In this document: positions 25,579 through 33,760 of the stretch, one piece after another
How positions within the stretch are numbered: the first letter of the stretch is position 1
Layout of the letters: the number at the start of each line of letters is the position of its first letter
Origin: Kribbella sp. ALI-6-A
GTDB taxonomy: Bacteria; Actinomycetota; Actinomycetes; Propionibacteriales; Kribbellaceae
Direction: 5' to 3'
Length of the DNA stretch: 64,000 bases
Assembly: GCF_001984195.1 (NCBI RefSeq)
Contig: NZ_MTQN01000010.1
Coordinates: forward strand, 930,001 to 994,000
Notes under the pieces: generated by a model
The model's database searches: none
What the model was told of the DNA's origin: nothing
What the model saw: only the letters and a program-made list of their open reading frames with translations
Translations under genes and position numbers: made by a program

Positions 25579-28323
25579 TCATGCGTTCGGGGGAGAGGCG
25601 AACCGCTGCAGCACCAGCCGGGTGAGCTGGACTCGGGAGTTGACGCCGAGCTTGCTGAAGACGTTGCGCAGGTGGGTGCCGACCGTGCTGGCCGACAGCA
25701 CCAGCTCCTCGGCCGCCGACCGGTTGGTGTGGCCGTCGGCGACGAGCAGCGCGACCTTGCGCTCCATCGGCGTCAGCGCCTCCCACCCGGACTCCGGCCG
25801 CGTCGGTACGGCGGCCCAGCGGCGCCGGCGTACTCCTGCGGCCTGCAGCGCTGCCTGGACCGGTACGGCGAGCGCGGTCGCGCCCAGCTCGGTGTACGAG
25901 TCGAGAGCGCGTTCCAGCGCGGCGACACCGGTACGCCGGTCGCCGTGCTCGAGCTCGACCCGGCCGTGCAGCTCCTCGGCTTCCGCGAGCAGCAGCTGGC
26001 GTCCGGTGGAACGCAGCTGGTCGACAGCGTCGGCCAGGGCAGTCAGGTCCCGCTCGTTGGCGGCAGCAACGAGCTGCGCGGCTCCGGTGGTGGCAGCGGT
26101 CGGTGTGGTCGCCGCGTGCTCGGCCAGCAGCTTGGCCACGGCGTGAGCGGTGCCGGAGGCGGTGTCCTGGGTACGCGTCGCTGCGTGGACCAGGAGCTCC
26201 AGACGGTTCGGGTAGTCCAGTGAGGCGGTCAGGAGCCGGTGAGCTGCAGTCGCGTCGCCGTCGGCCATCGCCAGCAGGGCTCGGACGGGCTCGTCGGGAG
26301 CAGTGCGGGCCGCGGAGAGGTCTCCTCGCAGCAGGGCGACCAGCGCGAGGACCTGTCGGGCGGCCGGCTCGGTCGATGGGTCGTGGAGTTCGGCGGACCA
26401 GCGGAGGCTCGCGTGGGCGGCTTCGACGGCGGCTGACAGGTTGCCGACAGCAAGCTCCAGCTGGGCCCGGAGGACCGCGAGCTGCGGCGCCAGCCACGAG
26501 TCGCCGACGCCGAGGCCTTCCTTGACCCGCTGGAGGACAGCAGCCGGCTCACCGGCCTGAGCGCGGCAGAGCAGCTCGGCCAGCTCGACCCGAACTGCGG
26601 GCGGTGTGCCCAGCGCGTGGCCGCCGGCGGTCCGCTCGCCCGCCAACTCGTCGACCGCTGAGCCGTCGCCGACCAAGCCGCCTACCGCCGAGCCGCCTAC
26701 CGCCGAGCCGCCTGAGGCGCTCCCGCCCCGCCGGCTCCGCGCCGCGGCGTACGCATCCCGTGCCGCCACGAACCGGCCCTCGGCCGCGGCCCGCTCAGCC
26801 CGAGCGATCTCCAGCACCGCACTCGCCACCAGATCATCGGTCGCAAACGGCTTCTCGGCGCCGGCCACGACCCGGTACGCCGCCAGCCGCTCGGCCAGGT
26901 GCCGCGGCGCTCCGTCGACCACCAGCCGACTGGCGTCCAGCAGGCCGAGCGCCCACTCCTGCGGCGCCAGCAAGAGCCTGATCCGCGCGGCCAGCTCCGC
27001 AGAGACCGGCCCTTGGTAGAGCGGAGTCCCACCGAGCAGGTCTTCGGCGAAGGCCCGCGCGGCGTCGTACTGGCGGGTGATCAGCAGGATGTCGATCACG
27101 TCCGCACCGACCTCGCCCCGGATCGGGTGGTCGACCGGCGTCAGCTCGAACGTCTCCTGGATCACCGACAGCGCCGTGATCGACATGGTGGTGAGCAGGT
27201 CGCGCGCAGCCGTGCGCAGCGTGCTGATGGCGGCCAGGTCGCCGACCGCCGCCGTGGCCAGAATGTGCGGAGCCGCCGCCGACGCGCCCTGCTCCGACCG
27301 GAGCAGCTGGTCCGCGATCGCCGAGTGCAGCGCCCGCTGAGCCGACGGCGGCACATCAGCCAGTACGGCGGCCCGCAGCAGCTCGTGCCGGAAGGTCAGG
27401 CGGGCCCCGCTGTCGGCCAGCAACCCGGCGCGGATCGCCTCGTCCAGCGGCTCAGCCAGCCGTGCGACGCCCTCGCTCATCAGCACAGCGACGTCTTCCA
27501 GCCGGAACTCGCTGCCGAACACCGCCGCCGTCCGCAGCAACGCGCGGCACAGCTCCGTCGTACCGGCTGTGCGTCGGCGGACGCCTTCGATCAGGCCATC
27601 GGGTAGTGGGCCCTCGGCAAGAGGTTTATCGGCGACGTAGAGGCCGGCCACTATCTGCTCCACCAGGAACGGGACGCCCTGGGCGCCACCGAGTCGTACG
27701 GACAGTGCGGGGTCGACCGCATGGTTCAGCCGGTCCGCTGCGATCTGCAGGACGGCTTCTGTGTCGAGCGGTGCGAGCTGAACGGCGTGCACCGGCAGCT
27801 GATCACGCACGGCGTCCACCAGCTGGTCTGCCACTCCACCCGGCGTCGGCCGAGTCGCCAGCAACCACATGAGCCGAGCATCGGCCAGCCGACTGATCGC
27901 CACCCGCAGCACGAACCCGGTGAGCGGGTCTGACCACTGCGCGTCGTCCAGCACGACCAGCGTGGCCGCACCGACCAGGCGCTGACGCATCAGGTCGGCC
28001 AGCCGCTCAGCGAGCCACAGCGGCTGGGTGTTGAGCGCAGCCAGCTCCAGGAAGTGCTCTGTGCCGATCAGCGGGTCCTTACCCGCCCGGAGCGCCGGAG
28101 CGAGTGAGGCCAGCGGACTGATGTTGTCAGTCTGGTGCGCGGCCGCCGTGGCGACCAGGAAACCGTGTCTTTCAGCCTGCTCCATCGCCGCGTGCAGCAG
28201 CGCCGACTTGCCGATGCCCGGCTCACCAGTGACGACGGTCAGCGACGCAGTGCCCTGATCCGCTGCGCGCAGGGCTTCGAGCAGCCGGCCCAGCTCGGCC
28301 GAACGCCCACGCAGCGGTTCCAT
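25579..28323 (-). CDS. Large ATP-binding LuxR-family regulator (LAL type)
   Basis: A transcription factor of about 914 residues. The N-terminal AAA/STAND module has Walker A GEPGIGKSALL (about 34-44) and a Walker B-like LVVLDDAQW. A helical-repeat middle follows, and a C-terminal LuxR HTH (LTPMERKVALLVADGHTN through STVGTHLRNVFSKLGV). LAL proteins act as ligand- or ATP-gated activators of catabolic and secondary-metabolite genes. In the middle, a GGSAV-rich stretch is encoded by 15-bp tandem repeats (26677-26713). The ATG at 28323 is used because the protein begins with EPLRGR, but there is no ribosome site; GTG at 28329 is an alternative. Confidence 0.9.
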   Translation of the reverse strand: MEPLRGRSAELGRLLEALRAADQGTASLTVVTGEPGIGKSALLHAAMEQAERHGFLVATAAAHQTDNISPLASLAPALRAGKDPLIGTEHFLELAALNTQPLWLAERLADLMRQRLVGAATLVVLDDAQWSDPLTGFVLRVAISRLADARLMWLLATRPTPGGVADQLVDAVRDQLPVHAVQLAPLDTEAVLQIAADRLNHAVDPALSVRLGGAQGVPFLVEQIVAGLYVADKPLAEGPLPDGLIEGVRRRTAGTTELCRALLRTAAVFGSEFRLEDVAVLMSEGVARLAEPLDEAIRAGLLADSGARLTFRHELLRAAVLADVPPSAQRALHSAIADQLLRSEQGASAAAPHILATAAVGDLAAISTLRTAARDLLTTMSITALSVIQETFELTPVDHPIRGEVGADVIDILLITRQYDAARAFAEDLLGGTPLYQGPVSAELAARIRLLLAPQEWALGLLDASRLVVDGAPRHLAERLAAYRVVAGAEKPFATDDLVASAVLEIARAERAAAEGRFVAARDAYAAARSRRGGSASGGSAVGGSAVGGLVGDGSAVDELAGERTAGGHALGTPPAVRVELAELLCRAQAGEPAAVLQRVKEGLGVGDSWLAPQLAVLRAQLELAVGNLSAAVEAAHASLRWSAELHDPSTEPAARQVLALVALLRGDLSAARTAPDEPVRALLAMADGDATAAHRLLTASLDYPNRLELLVHAATRTQDTASGTAHAVAKLLAEHAATTPTAATTGAAQLVAAANERDLTALADAVDQLRSTGRQLLLAEAEELHGRVELEHGDRRTGVAALERALDSYTELGATALAVPVQAALQAAGVRRRRWAAVPTRPESGWEALTPMERKVALLVADGHTNRSAAEELVLSASTVGTHLRNVFSKLGVNSRVQLTRLVLQRFASPPNA
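26677..26713 (-). repeat. 15-bp tandem repeat inside the LuxR-ATPase gene
   Basis: Two and a half copies of GCCGCCTACCGCCGA (plus strand) encode Gly-Gly-Ser-Ala-Val repeats. The unit length is a multiple of three, so copy-number change would keep the frame and only alter a flexible linker. Confidence 0.75.
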
Positions 28324-28338
28324 GGGCACTTTGTACCA

Positions 28339-29595
28339 CTACGCGCAGCGGCGCACTGCCAGCAGCGCATACACCCGGGCGCAGTGCAGAACCTCAGCCA
28401 GAGCAACGTGCTCGTCGGTCGCATGGGCGTACCGGACGTCACCCGGCCCGTACTGCAGCGTCGGTACGCCGGAAGCCGCGTACTGCCGCAGGTCCGACCC
28501 GTACGGCCCGCCTCTGACCTCCGGCGCAGCACCGCCCGCGTCCACGACGGCCCGCAGCGTCTCGTCGAGCAGAGGATCGCCCTCCGGCAGCAGCCCCGAC
28601 GCGAACACCCCACCCGGCCAGGTCACCTTCACCGGGTGGTCCCGCAGCCAGTCGTCCTTCTCGCACGCCGCCGCGACGGCCTGCTCGAAGGCAGCCCGCG
28701 CGTCCTCGACCGGTTCACCCAGCTGTACGCCGTACCGGCCCTCGGCGATCAGCAGATCGGGCACCGTGCTCGCCCAGTCGCCGGACCGGACCGTGCCGAT
28801 CGACAGCGGGTTGGCCAGGTCGAGGTGGTCGAGCAGTGGGTGCGGAGCGCGGTTCCGCTCGGCCTCCAGCTCGCGCAGCGCGGCGTGCACCGGCTCGAAC
28901 TTCTCGATCGCGCTGACCCCGCGGGTCCGGGTCGAGCCGTGGGTGGCCAGACCGGCGATCTCCAGCCGGAAGGTGAGCGAGCCGGAGTTCGCCGGGATCA
29001 CCGTGCCGGCGGTCGGCTCGGCGATCAGGCAGGCCGCGCCGAGGTGACCGCGGCGCAGGGTCGCAAAGGCGCCCAGCCCGCCGTCCTCCTCGCCGACCAC
29101 GGTGTGCACCGCCAGCGGCCTCCGCAGCTCGATGCCTGCGGCAACGATCGCCGCCGTCGCGCCGAGGATCGCGGCGATGCCCGCCTTCATGTCGCAGGTG
29201 CCGCGGCCCCACATGAGCCCGTCGCTGACCCGCGCCGAGAACGGATCGCCGTCCGGCCAAAGACTCAGATCACCCGGCGGTACGACGTCCACGTGCCCGT
29301 TGAGCACCAGCCCCGGCGTACCGTCGCCGCCGAGCGTGCCGACGCAGCCCCAGGCCTCGGTGCGCGGCACCTCCATCCCCGGAAAGGCCGGGTCGGCGGT
29401 CACCTCGGCGAGATCCACCTGCCAGTGGTCGACCGCCAGGCCGAGACCACCCAGGCGTCCGGCGACCCATTCCTGGGCCACGTTCTCCTCGGGGGTCCCG
29501 TCCACGCTCGGGATCCGCACCAGCTCCCGCAGCTCCTCGACGATCGCCGAGTCGTCGATCGCCGCCAGCACCGCCCGCTCCACGTCAGCACTCAT
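28339..29595 (-). CDS. M20 family metallopeptidase (ArgE/DapE-like)
   Basis: About 418 residues, a di-zinc amidohydrolase. Metal and catalytic residues are visible: NGHVDVVPPGD (His and Asp), GRGTCDMKAG (bridging Asp), VVGEEDGG (catalytic Glu pair), then EPTAG in place of the more usual Asp, and a C-terminal His in HATDEHVAL. The dimerisation domain starts at GSLTFRLEIAGLATHGSTR. The group includes acetylornithine and succinyl-diaminopimelate deacylases; the substrate cannot be fixed. ATG at 29595 gives the family N-terminus; an in-frame start 16 codons earlier adds a Cys/Met-rich tail and is unlikely. Confidence 0.88.
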   Translation of the reverse strand: MSADVERAVLAAIDDSAIVEELRELVRIPSVDGTPEENVAQEWVAGRLGGLGLAVDHWQVDLAEVTADPAFPGMEVPRTEAWGCVGTLGGDGTPGLVLNGHVDVVPPGDLSLWPDGDPFSARVSDGLMWGRGTCDMKAGIAAILGATAAIVAAGIELRRPLAVHTVVGEEDGGLGAFATLRRGHLGAACLIAEPTAGTVIPANSGSLTFRLEIAGLATHGSTRTRGVSAIEKFEPVHAALRELEAERNRAPHPLLDHLDLANPLSIGTVRSGDWASTVPDLLIAEGRYGVQLGEPVEDARAAFEQAVAAACEKDDWLRDHPVKVTWPGGVFASGLLPEGDPLLDETLRAVVDAGGAAPEVRGGPYGSDLRQYAASGVPTLQYGPGDVRYAHATDEHVALAEVLHCARVYALLAVRRCA

Positions 29596-29651
29596 GGCGC
29601 ACATCATGCACCGAATCAGTGGAGCGGGCCGTGCCGAGGGCAAGCCCTGGG

Positions 29652-30941
29652 TCAGGGAGTCAGACGGTGCAGGTCCCTGGGGAACAGCGTGACCTCGCGG
29701 ACGTTCTCCGCGCCGGTGAGGCGGGCCACGAAGCGCTCCAGCCCGATGGCGAAACCGCCGTGCGGCGGCATGCCGTGCTGGAACGCCTGCAGGTAGGAGC
29801 TGTACGCCGGTGCGTCGGCCGACTCACCTCTGGCCTGCAGCGCCGCCACGTAGTCGCTGTAGCGGTGCAGGCGCTGGCCTCCGGTGACCAGCTCGACCCC
29901 ACGGAACAGCAGGTCGAACGAGTTGGACCACCGCGGGTCGGACGGCTGCGGATGCGTGTAGAAGGGCCGCTTGACCATCGGATAGCCCTCGACCGCGACG
30001 AAGTCGCTGCCGTGCTCGCGCAGAGCCCACTCGCCGATCGCCCGCTCGTCGGCCGGCGACAGGTCCGGCTCGGCGGGGTCCGCCCCGGCCAGCTTGAGCG
30101 CGTCCACGAAGTGCAGCACCGGTACGTCGACCGGAATCTCCGGCAGCTCCACGCCGAGCCGCTCCAGCGCCGTACCGGCTCTGGACCCGACCGCCGCCAG
30201 CATCCCGGCCAGGACGTCGCGCAGGACGGCCAGTACGTCGCGGTGGTCGCCGATGAAGCCGAACTCCGCGTCCAGCGAGACGTACTCGGCCAGGTGCCGG
30301 ACGGTGTCGTGCGGCTCGGCCCGGAACACCGGACCGACCTCGTAGACCCGCTCGAAGACGCCGACCATCGTCTGCTTGTAGAACTGCGGTGACTGGGCCA
30401 GGTACGCCGGACCGCCGAAGTAGTCGAGCGCGAACACGTTCGCTCCCGACTCGGTCGCCGTACCGACGATCTTCGGCGTCTGGATCTCGGTGAAGTCCAG
30501 ACCGTCCAGCGTGCTGCGGAACCCGTGCAGCGCGGCCGCGGCGACCTCCCAGCCGGCGCGGACCGCGGGATGCCGCAGAGCGACCGGTGCGTTGTCCAGC
30601 ACGACCGGCAGACCGGCTCCGACCGTGGGCCGCCACAGCTCGATCGGCGGCGTCCTGGCCGGTTCGGTCAGCGGGACGATCACCGGGTCGACCAGCTCGG
30701 CCCCACCGGGCGCCTGCGGGTTGGCGGCGACCGTACCGGTCACCTGGACGACGGTCTCCTCACCGAGTCCGTCCAGCTGGGCCTGGGTCTCCGGCGCCTT
30801 GACGACGACCTGGCTCAGGCCGGACCGGTCCCGCAGGACCAGGAAGCTGACCGCGGCCAGCCGTCGTCTTCGGTGCACCCAGCCGGCCACCGTGACGGTC
30901 TGGCCCACTGCTGAGGGGATCTCGTGGTTGAGAATGCGCAT
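29652..30941 (-). CDS. aspS2: Archaeal-type aspartate--tRNA(Asp/Asn) ligase
   Basis: A 429-residue class IIb synthetase. At this length it lacks the large GAD insert of ordinary bacterial AspRS and matches the short archaeal/eukaryal form often annotated as aspartate--tRNA(Asn) ligase. The N-terminal OB fold (VAGWVHRRRRLAAVSFLVLRD) binds the anticodon. Class II motif 2 reads PVFRAEPHDTVRHLAEYVSLD, and motif 3 GGFAIGLERFVARLTG. Such enzymes charge tRNA-Asp and sometimes tRNA-Asn, the latter needing GatCAB. The gene lies behind a T-box leader with a GAC codon, so its translation probably rises when charged tRNA-Asp falls. A housekeeping aspS is expected elsewhere. Confidence 0.9.
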   Translation of the reverse strand: MRILNHEIPSAVGQTVTVAGWVHRRRRLAAVSFLVLRDRSGLSQVVVKAPETQAQLDGLGEETVVQVTGTVAANPQAPGGAELVDPVIVPLTEPARTPPIELWRPTVGAGLPVVLDNAPVALRHPAVRAGWEVAAAALHGFRSTLDGLDFTEIQTPKIVGTATESGANVFALDYFGGPAYLAQSPQFYKQTMVGVFERVYEVGPVFRAEPHDTVRHLAEYVSLDAEFGFIGDHRDVLAVLRDVLAGMLAAVGSRAGTALERLGVELPEIPVDVPVLHFVDALKLAGADPAEPDLSPADERAIGEWALREHGSDFVAVEGYPMVKRPFYTHPQPSDPRWSNSFDLLFRGVELVTGGQRLHRYSDYVAALQARGESADAPAYSSYLQAFQHGMPPHGGFAIGLERFVARLTGAENVREVTLFPRDLHRLTP

Positions 30942-30949
30942 CGCTGTTT

Positions 30950-31160
30950 CACCTCCGTCGGATTACTCGAACCCCGGAGGTGTGGGCGAAGGGGAACTCG
31001 CGGTGCCACCACACCTTCACCGGTCTGGTCAGACCCAGCCCGGCCTCTTGCTGTCGCATTCGCTCAGGAGTGTCTTCACGACCGGCCTGTGCGTCGCCTT
31101 CCCAGCTACCGGCGACTCTCTGGACCACAGGTGAACGGCGCTACTCGGTTCCGTCAGCGC
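30950..31160 (-). promoter_or_regulatory. Translational T-box riboswitch of the AspRS gene
   Basis: The leader carries the T-box core GGTGGCACCGCG (31010-30999, minus strand) and a Stem I with the AGAGAG element (31121-31116). Stem I pairs CGCT 31159-31156 with AGCG 31064-31061, GAGT with ACTC, CCTGTG with CACAGG, and GTCGCC with GGCGAC. The 3' side of its internal loop ends GTGAA-GAC-A, so GAC (31074-31072, Asp) is the likely specifier. Two alternative folds are visible: GGTGTGG with CCACACC around the T-box, or CACCTCCG with CGGAGGTG (30957-30950), which hides the Shine-Dalgarno. This indicates translational, not transcriptional, control. Confidence 0.85.
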
Positions 31161-31171
31161 GAACAGGTCCC

Positions 31172-31200
31172 AGCCTAGAGCGCGGCACCGGCCGGGCCAA
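31172..31200 (-). promoter_or_regulatory. Promoter of the T-box/AspRS transcript
   Basis: On the minus strand, TTGGCC (31200-31195) and TAGGCT (31177-31172) are separated by exactly 17 bases, predicting a start near 31165, just before Stem I of the T-box. The -35 box lies inside the terminator stem of the preceding gene. Confidence 0.6.
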
Positions 31201-31218
31201 ACCGATTTGCCCGGCCGG
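31188..31218 (-). terminator. Hairpin terminator of the sigma-factor fusion gene
   Basis: A perfect 10-bp stem (31188-31197 with 31209-31218) with an 11-base loop begins six bases past the stop at 31224. It overlaps the promoter of the next gene. Confidence 0.65.
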
Positions 31219-31223
31219 ACCCG

Positions 31224-33527
31224 CTACCGCTTGCCGTGCTTGGTCGGCGGGATCCGCGCGCTGTCGGTGTCGTACCGGCCCGGCGTGACCGCCTTCACGG
31301 TGATCTCGTTCTTGACCCCGGAGCCCGGCCAGGCGGCCCACTCCGTGTTCAGCGCCTTCGTGTAGCGGTCGGTCGAGCAGGTGGCCCGCCGGACGTCGGT
31401 CGAGCGCGAGCAGGTCCAGCCCTTGTCGAAGTACGACACCAGCGAGAGGTTCTTGCCCCAGGAGATCTCCAGTGTGACCGGACCGGTCGTGCCGCTCAGG
31501 TCGAGGAAGCGGTTGTAGACGAACGGGTTCGGATCCTCGTGCGGGTCCGGGGTGAGGATGCGCAGCAGCGACTCGTCCAGCCGGACCGGTGCCAGCGTCT
31601 CGGAGTCGGTGTCGTGCAACAGACCGGCCGTCGCGGTCACCGTGTACGTCCGGGCCGCCGCCGATCCACCGTCCGGTACGGCGAAGGTGGCGGGCAGCGG
31701 AGCCGGCTTGGTCGGCGTGATCGCCGTACAGGTCCGGGTGGCCGGGGTGCACTTCCAGCCGGCCGGGGCGGCCGCGATCGGCCAGGCCAGCTCGGCGCCG
31801 TAGGAGATCTTCAGCGTGACGCCGGTCCGGTCGGTGCCGGGGGCGACGGTGATCGTGCGGAAGTAGCGGTCCAGGTCGGTCTTGCCGACGGCCAGCTTCA
31901 GCAGACTCTCGTCGAGCCGCGGGGGAGCGGTGAGCGTCGCGGAGTCGTCGTCGTAGAGGCGGCCGGACTTGCCGGAGACGGTGAACGTGCGGTCGGCCAC
32001 CGAGCCGCCGGTGGGCTCGGCGAAGATCATCGGCAGGGTCGGCGGGGCCGCCGGATCGGTGGCCGTGCATCTGCCGCTCTTGCCGTCGGGGGCCGTGGTG
32101 CAGCTCCAGCCGGCCGGGTTGCCGCTCAGCGGCCACTTCAGCGCGTTGCCGAACTTGATGCCGATGACAACCGGGTTGGTGTTGTTCGCCGGGACCTTGA
32201 TGGTGACCGTGGCGCGCAGATCGGCGTCCCGTGCGGTGGCGCTGCGAGCGAACGGGCCGCCCGCGGCCGGGCTGCCTCCACCGACCGGAGGGCTGCCGCC
32301 GCCGGTGGGCAGGCTGATGGTCAGCAGGCCCTCGTCCAGGATCGGAGTGGTCGGCAGCGGCGGTGTCGGCTGCGGCGGTGTCGGCGGACTGGTCGGCGCG
32401 CTCGTCGGGGCGCTGGTGGGCGCCGTGGTCGGCTGCGGCTCACTGGGCTGCGTTGTGGGCTGCGTCGGCTCTGGCTGGGTTGGCTCCGGCTGCGTCGGCT
32501 GGGTCGCCGGCGGCTTCTGCGTGGGCGGCTTCTGCGTCGGCGGCACGGGCGGCGGCTGCGGCGGCTGCGTCGGCTGGACCGACGGCTGGTCGATGGCGGC
32601 CGGCGGCGTCTCGTTGCCGGTCAGCGCGAGCGCGGCCATCACCGCGGCGACCGCGACCACGACGACCGCTCCGGCGCCGACCGCCGTCCGGGTGCTGTTC
32701 TCGGTGGCCTTCTTCCAGCCGGTGACGAAGAAGCCGACCAGACCGACCTTCGCGCCCGACGCGGCGGCCAGGTAGCCCAGGCCGGCCGTGCCCAGCAGGG
32801 CCGGAGCCAGCAGTGCCGGCAGTGCGCTGTTGACCTCGACCAGCTCGAGGTAGACCGCGGTGCACTTGGCACAGTCGTCCATGTGCTCACGGACGTTGCG
32901 GTTCTCCCGCTTGGTGAGGCCGCCGCGCACGTAGGCGCCCAGGCGCTCGGTGGTCCAGCGGCAGCGGTCCCCGGCGACGTCGGCCAGGTGCTGCTGCAGG
33001 TACGCCTGCCGCAGACCCTCGCGGGCCCGGTAGGCCAGCGCGGAGACGCCGTTGGCGGTCAGCCCGAGCAGGGGAGCGATGGCGGCGGGCTTCTCGCCCT
33101 CGACCTCGGTGTGCCACAGCACGGCCTGCCAGCGCTCCGGCAGCGAGGCGAAGGCCTTGGCCGCCGCGCCGCTCTCGAAGCCGGTCACCGTCGGGTCGTC
33201 GAAGCCCTGCGGCTCCCGCTCGTACGCCGCGATGTCGTCGGTCGAGGTGACCTTGCGGCCGGCCCGGATCCGGTCGACGTGGACCCGGCGCACGGTGGTC
33301 AGCAGGTACGCCCGGAACGAGACGTCCGGGCCACCGCCGTTGCGCAGCGCGTCCAGCACCTTCGCGAAGGCGTCGCCGGCCAGGTCGTCGGCGTCGTTCG
33401 GCGGGACCAGCTGACGGGCCATCCGCTCGGCGGCCTGGTGGTGCCGCGCGAACAGTTCGCCGTACGCCTCGAGGTCGCCCGAACGCACGCGCGCGATCAG
33501 CTCCGCGTCGCTCGGCACTTCCTCCAT
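31224..33527 (-). CDS. ECF sigma factor fused to zinc finger, membrane anchor and extracellular repeats
   Basis: A 767-residue fusion. Residues 5-90 are sigma region 2 and about 125-180 region 4. A HxxxCxxC zinc site like that of anti-sigma factors follows at 215-222 (EHMDDCAKC). One hydrophobic span (about 284-303) crosses the membrane. Residues 306-395 are a Pro/Thr/Gln-rich spacer. The outside part has three related units of about 100 residues, each with GW-x-C, a second Cys, and a later Y/D-DDS or HDTDS turn. Sensing outside could control an RNA polymerase partner tethered inside. ATG at 33527 has AGGGGGAG five bases before it; ATG at 33548 is an alternative. It ends at a hairpin before the T-box promoter. 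Confidence 0.88.
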   Translation of the reverse strand: MEEVPSDAELIARVRSGDLEAYGELFARHHQAAERMARQLVPPNDADDLAGDAFAKVLDALRNGGGPDVSFRAYLLTTVRRVHVDRIRAGRKVTSTDDIAAYEREPQGFDDPTVTGFESGAAAKAFASLPERWQAVLWHTEVEGEKPAAIAPLLGLTANGVSALAYRAREGLRQAYLQQHLADVAGDRCRWTTERLGAYVRGGLTKRENRNVREHMDDCAKCTAVYLELVEVNSALPALLAPALLGTAGLGYLAAASGAKVGLVGFFVTGWKKATENSTRTAVGAGAVVVVAVAAVMAALALTGNETPPAAIDQPSVQPTQPPQPPPVPPTQKPPTQKPPATQPTQPEPTQPEPTQPTTQPSEPQPTTAPTSAPTSAPTSPPTPPQPTPPLPTTPILDEGLLTISLPTGGGSPPVGGGSPAAGGPFARSATARDADLRATVTIKVPANNTNPVVIGIKFGNALKWPLSGNPAGWSCTTAPDGKSGRCTATDPAAPPTLPMIFAEPTGGSVADRTFTVSGKSGRLYDDDSATLTAPPRLDESLLKLAVGKTDLDRYFRTITVAPGTDRTGVTLKISYGAELAWPIAAAPAGWKCTPATRTCTAITPTKPAPLPATFAVPDGGSAAARTYTVTATAGLLHDTDSETLAPVRLDESLLRILTPDPHEDPNPFVYNRFLDLSGTTGPVTLEISWGKNLSLVSYFDKGWTCSRSTDVRRATCSTDRYTKALNTEWAAWPGSGVKNEITVKAVTPGRYDTDSARIPPTKHGKR

Positions 33528-33760
33528 CGAGGCTCCCCCTGCTGTCATGGCTCCGTCACCGTCAGTCACATAGTTGCCGAGGACAAGACTCCCAGATGGG
33601 ACGCCCCGGCGCACCTTTCCTGACGACTGCGGCCGGTCCGAGGTTACGAGAAAAAAACTTCGAAATCTGCGTCATGAATCCGTCACGGCGCTGTCTCTCC
33701 TGCAGAACGACGCTTCCGGCCACCGGTCGGGAGGCTGAAAGGGCTGCGTTGAGGAGGGTC

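Noticed and set aside
24732..28323. The LuxR-ATPase plus two hydrolases as a secondary-metabolite cluster
   Set aside because: No biosynthetic enzyme is adjacent. A hairpin separates the regulator from the hydrolases, and the rest of the area is housekeeping or peptidase genes.
30961..30975. A GGTTCGAGTAATCC stretch on the minus strand resembling a tRNA T-arm
   Set aside because: It lies in the loop of the Shine-Dalgarno sequestering hairpin of the T-box, and no acceptor, D or anticodon arms surround it.
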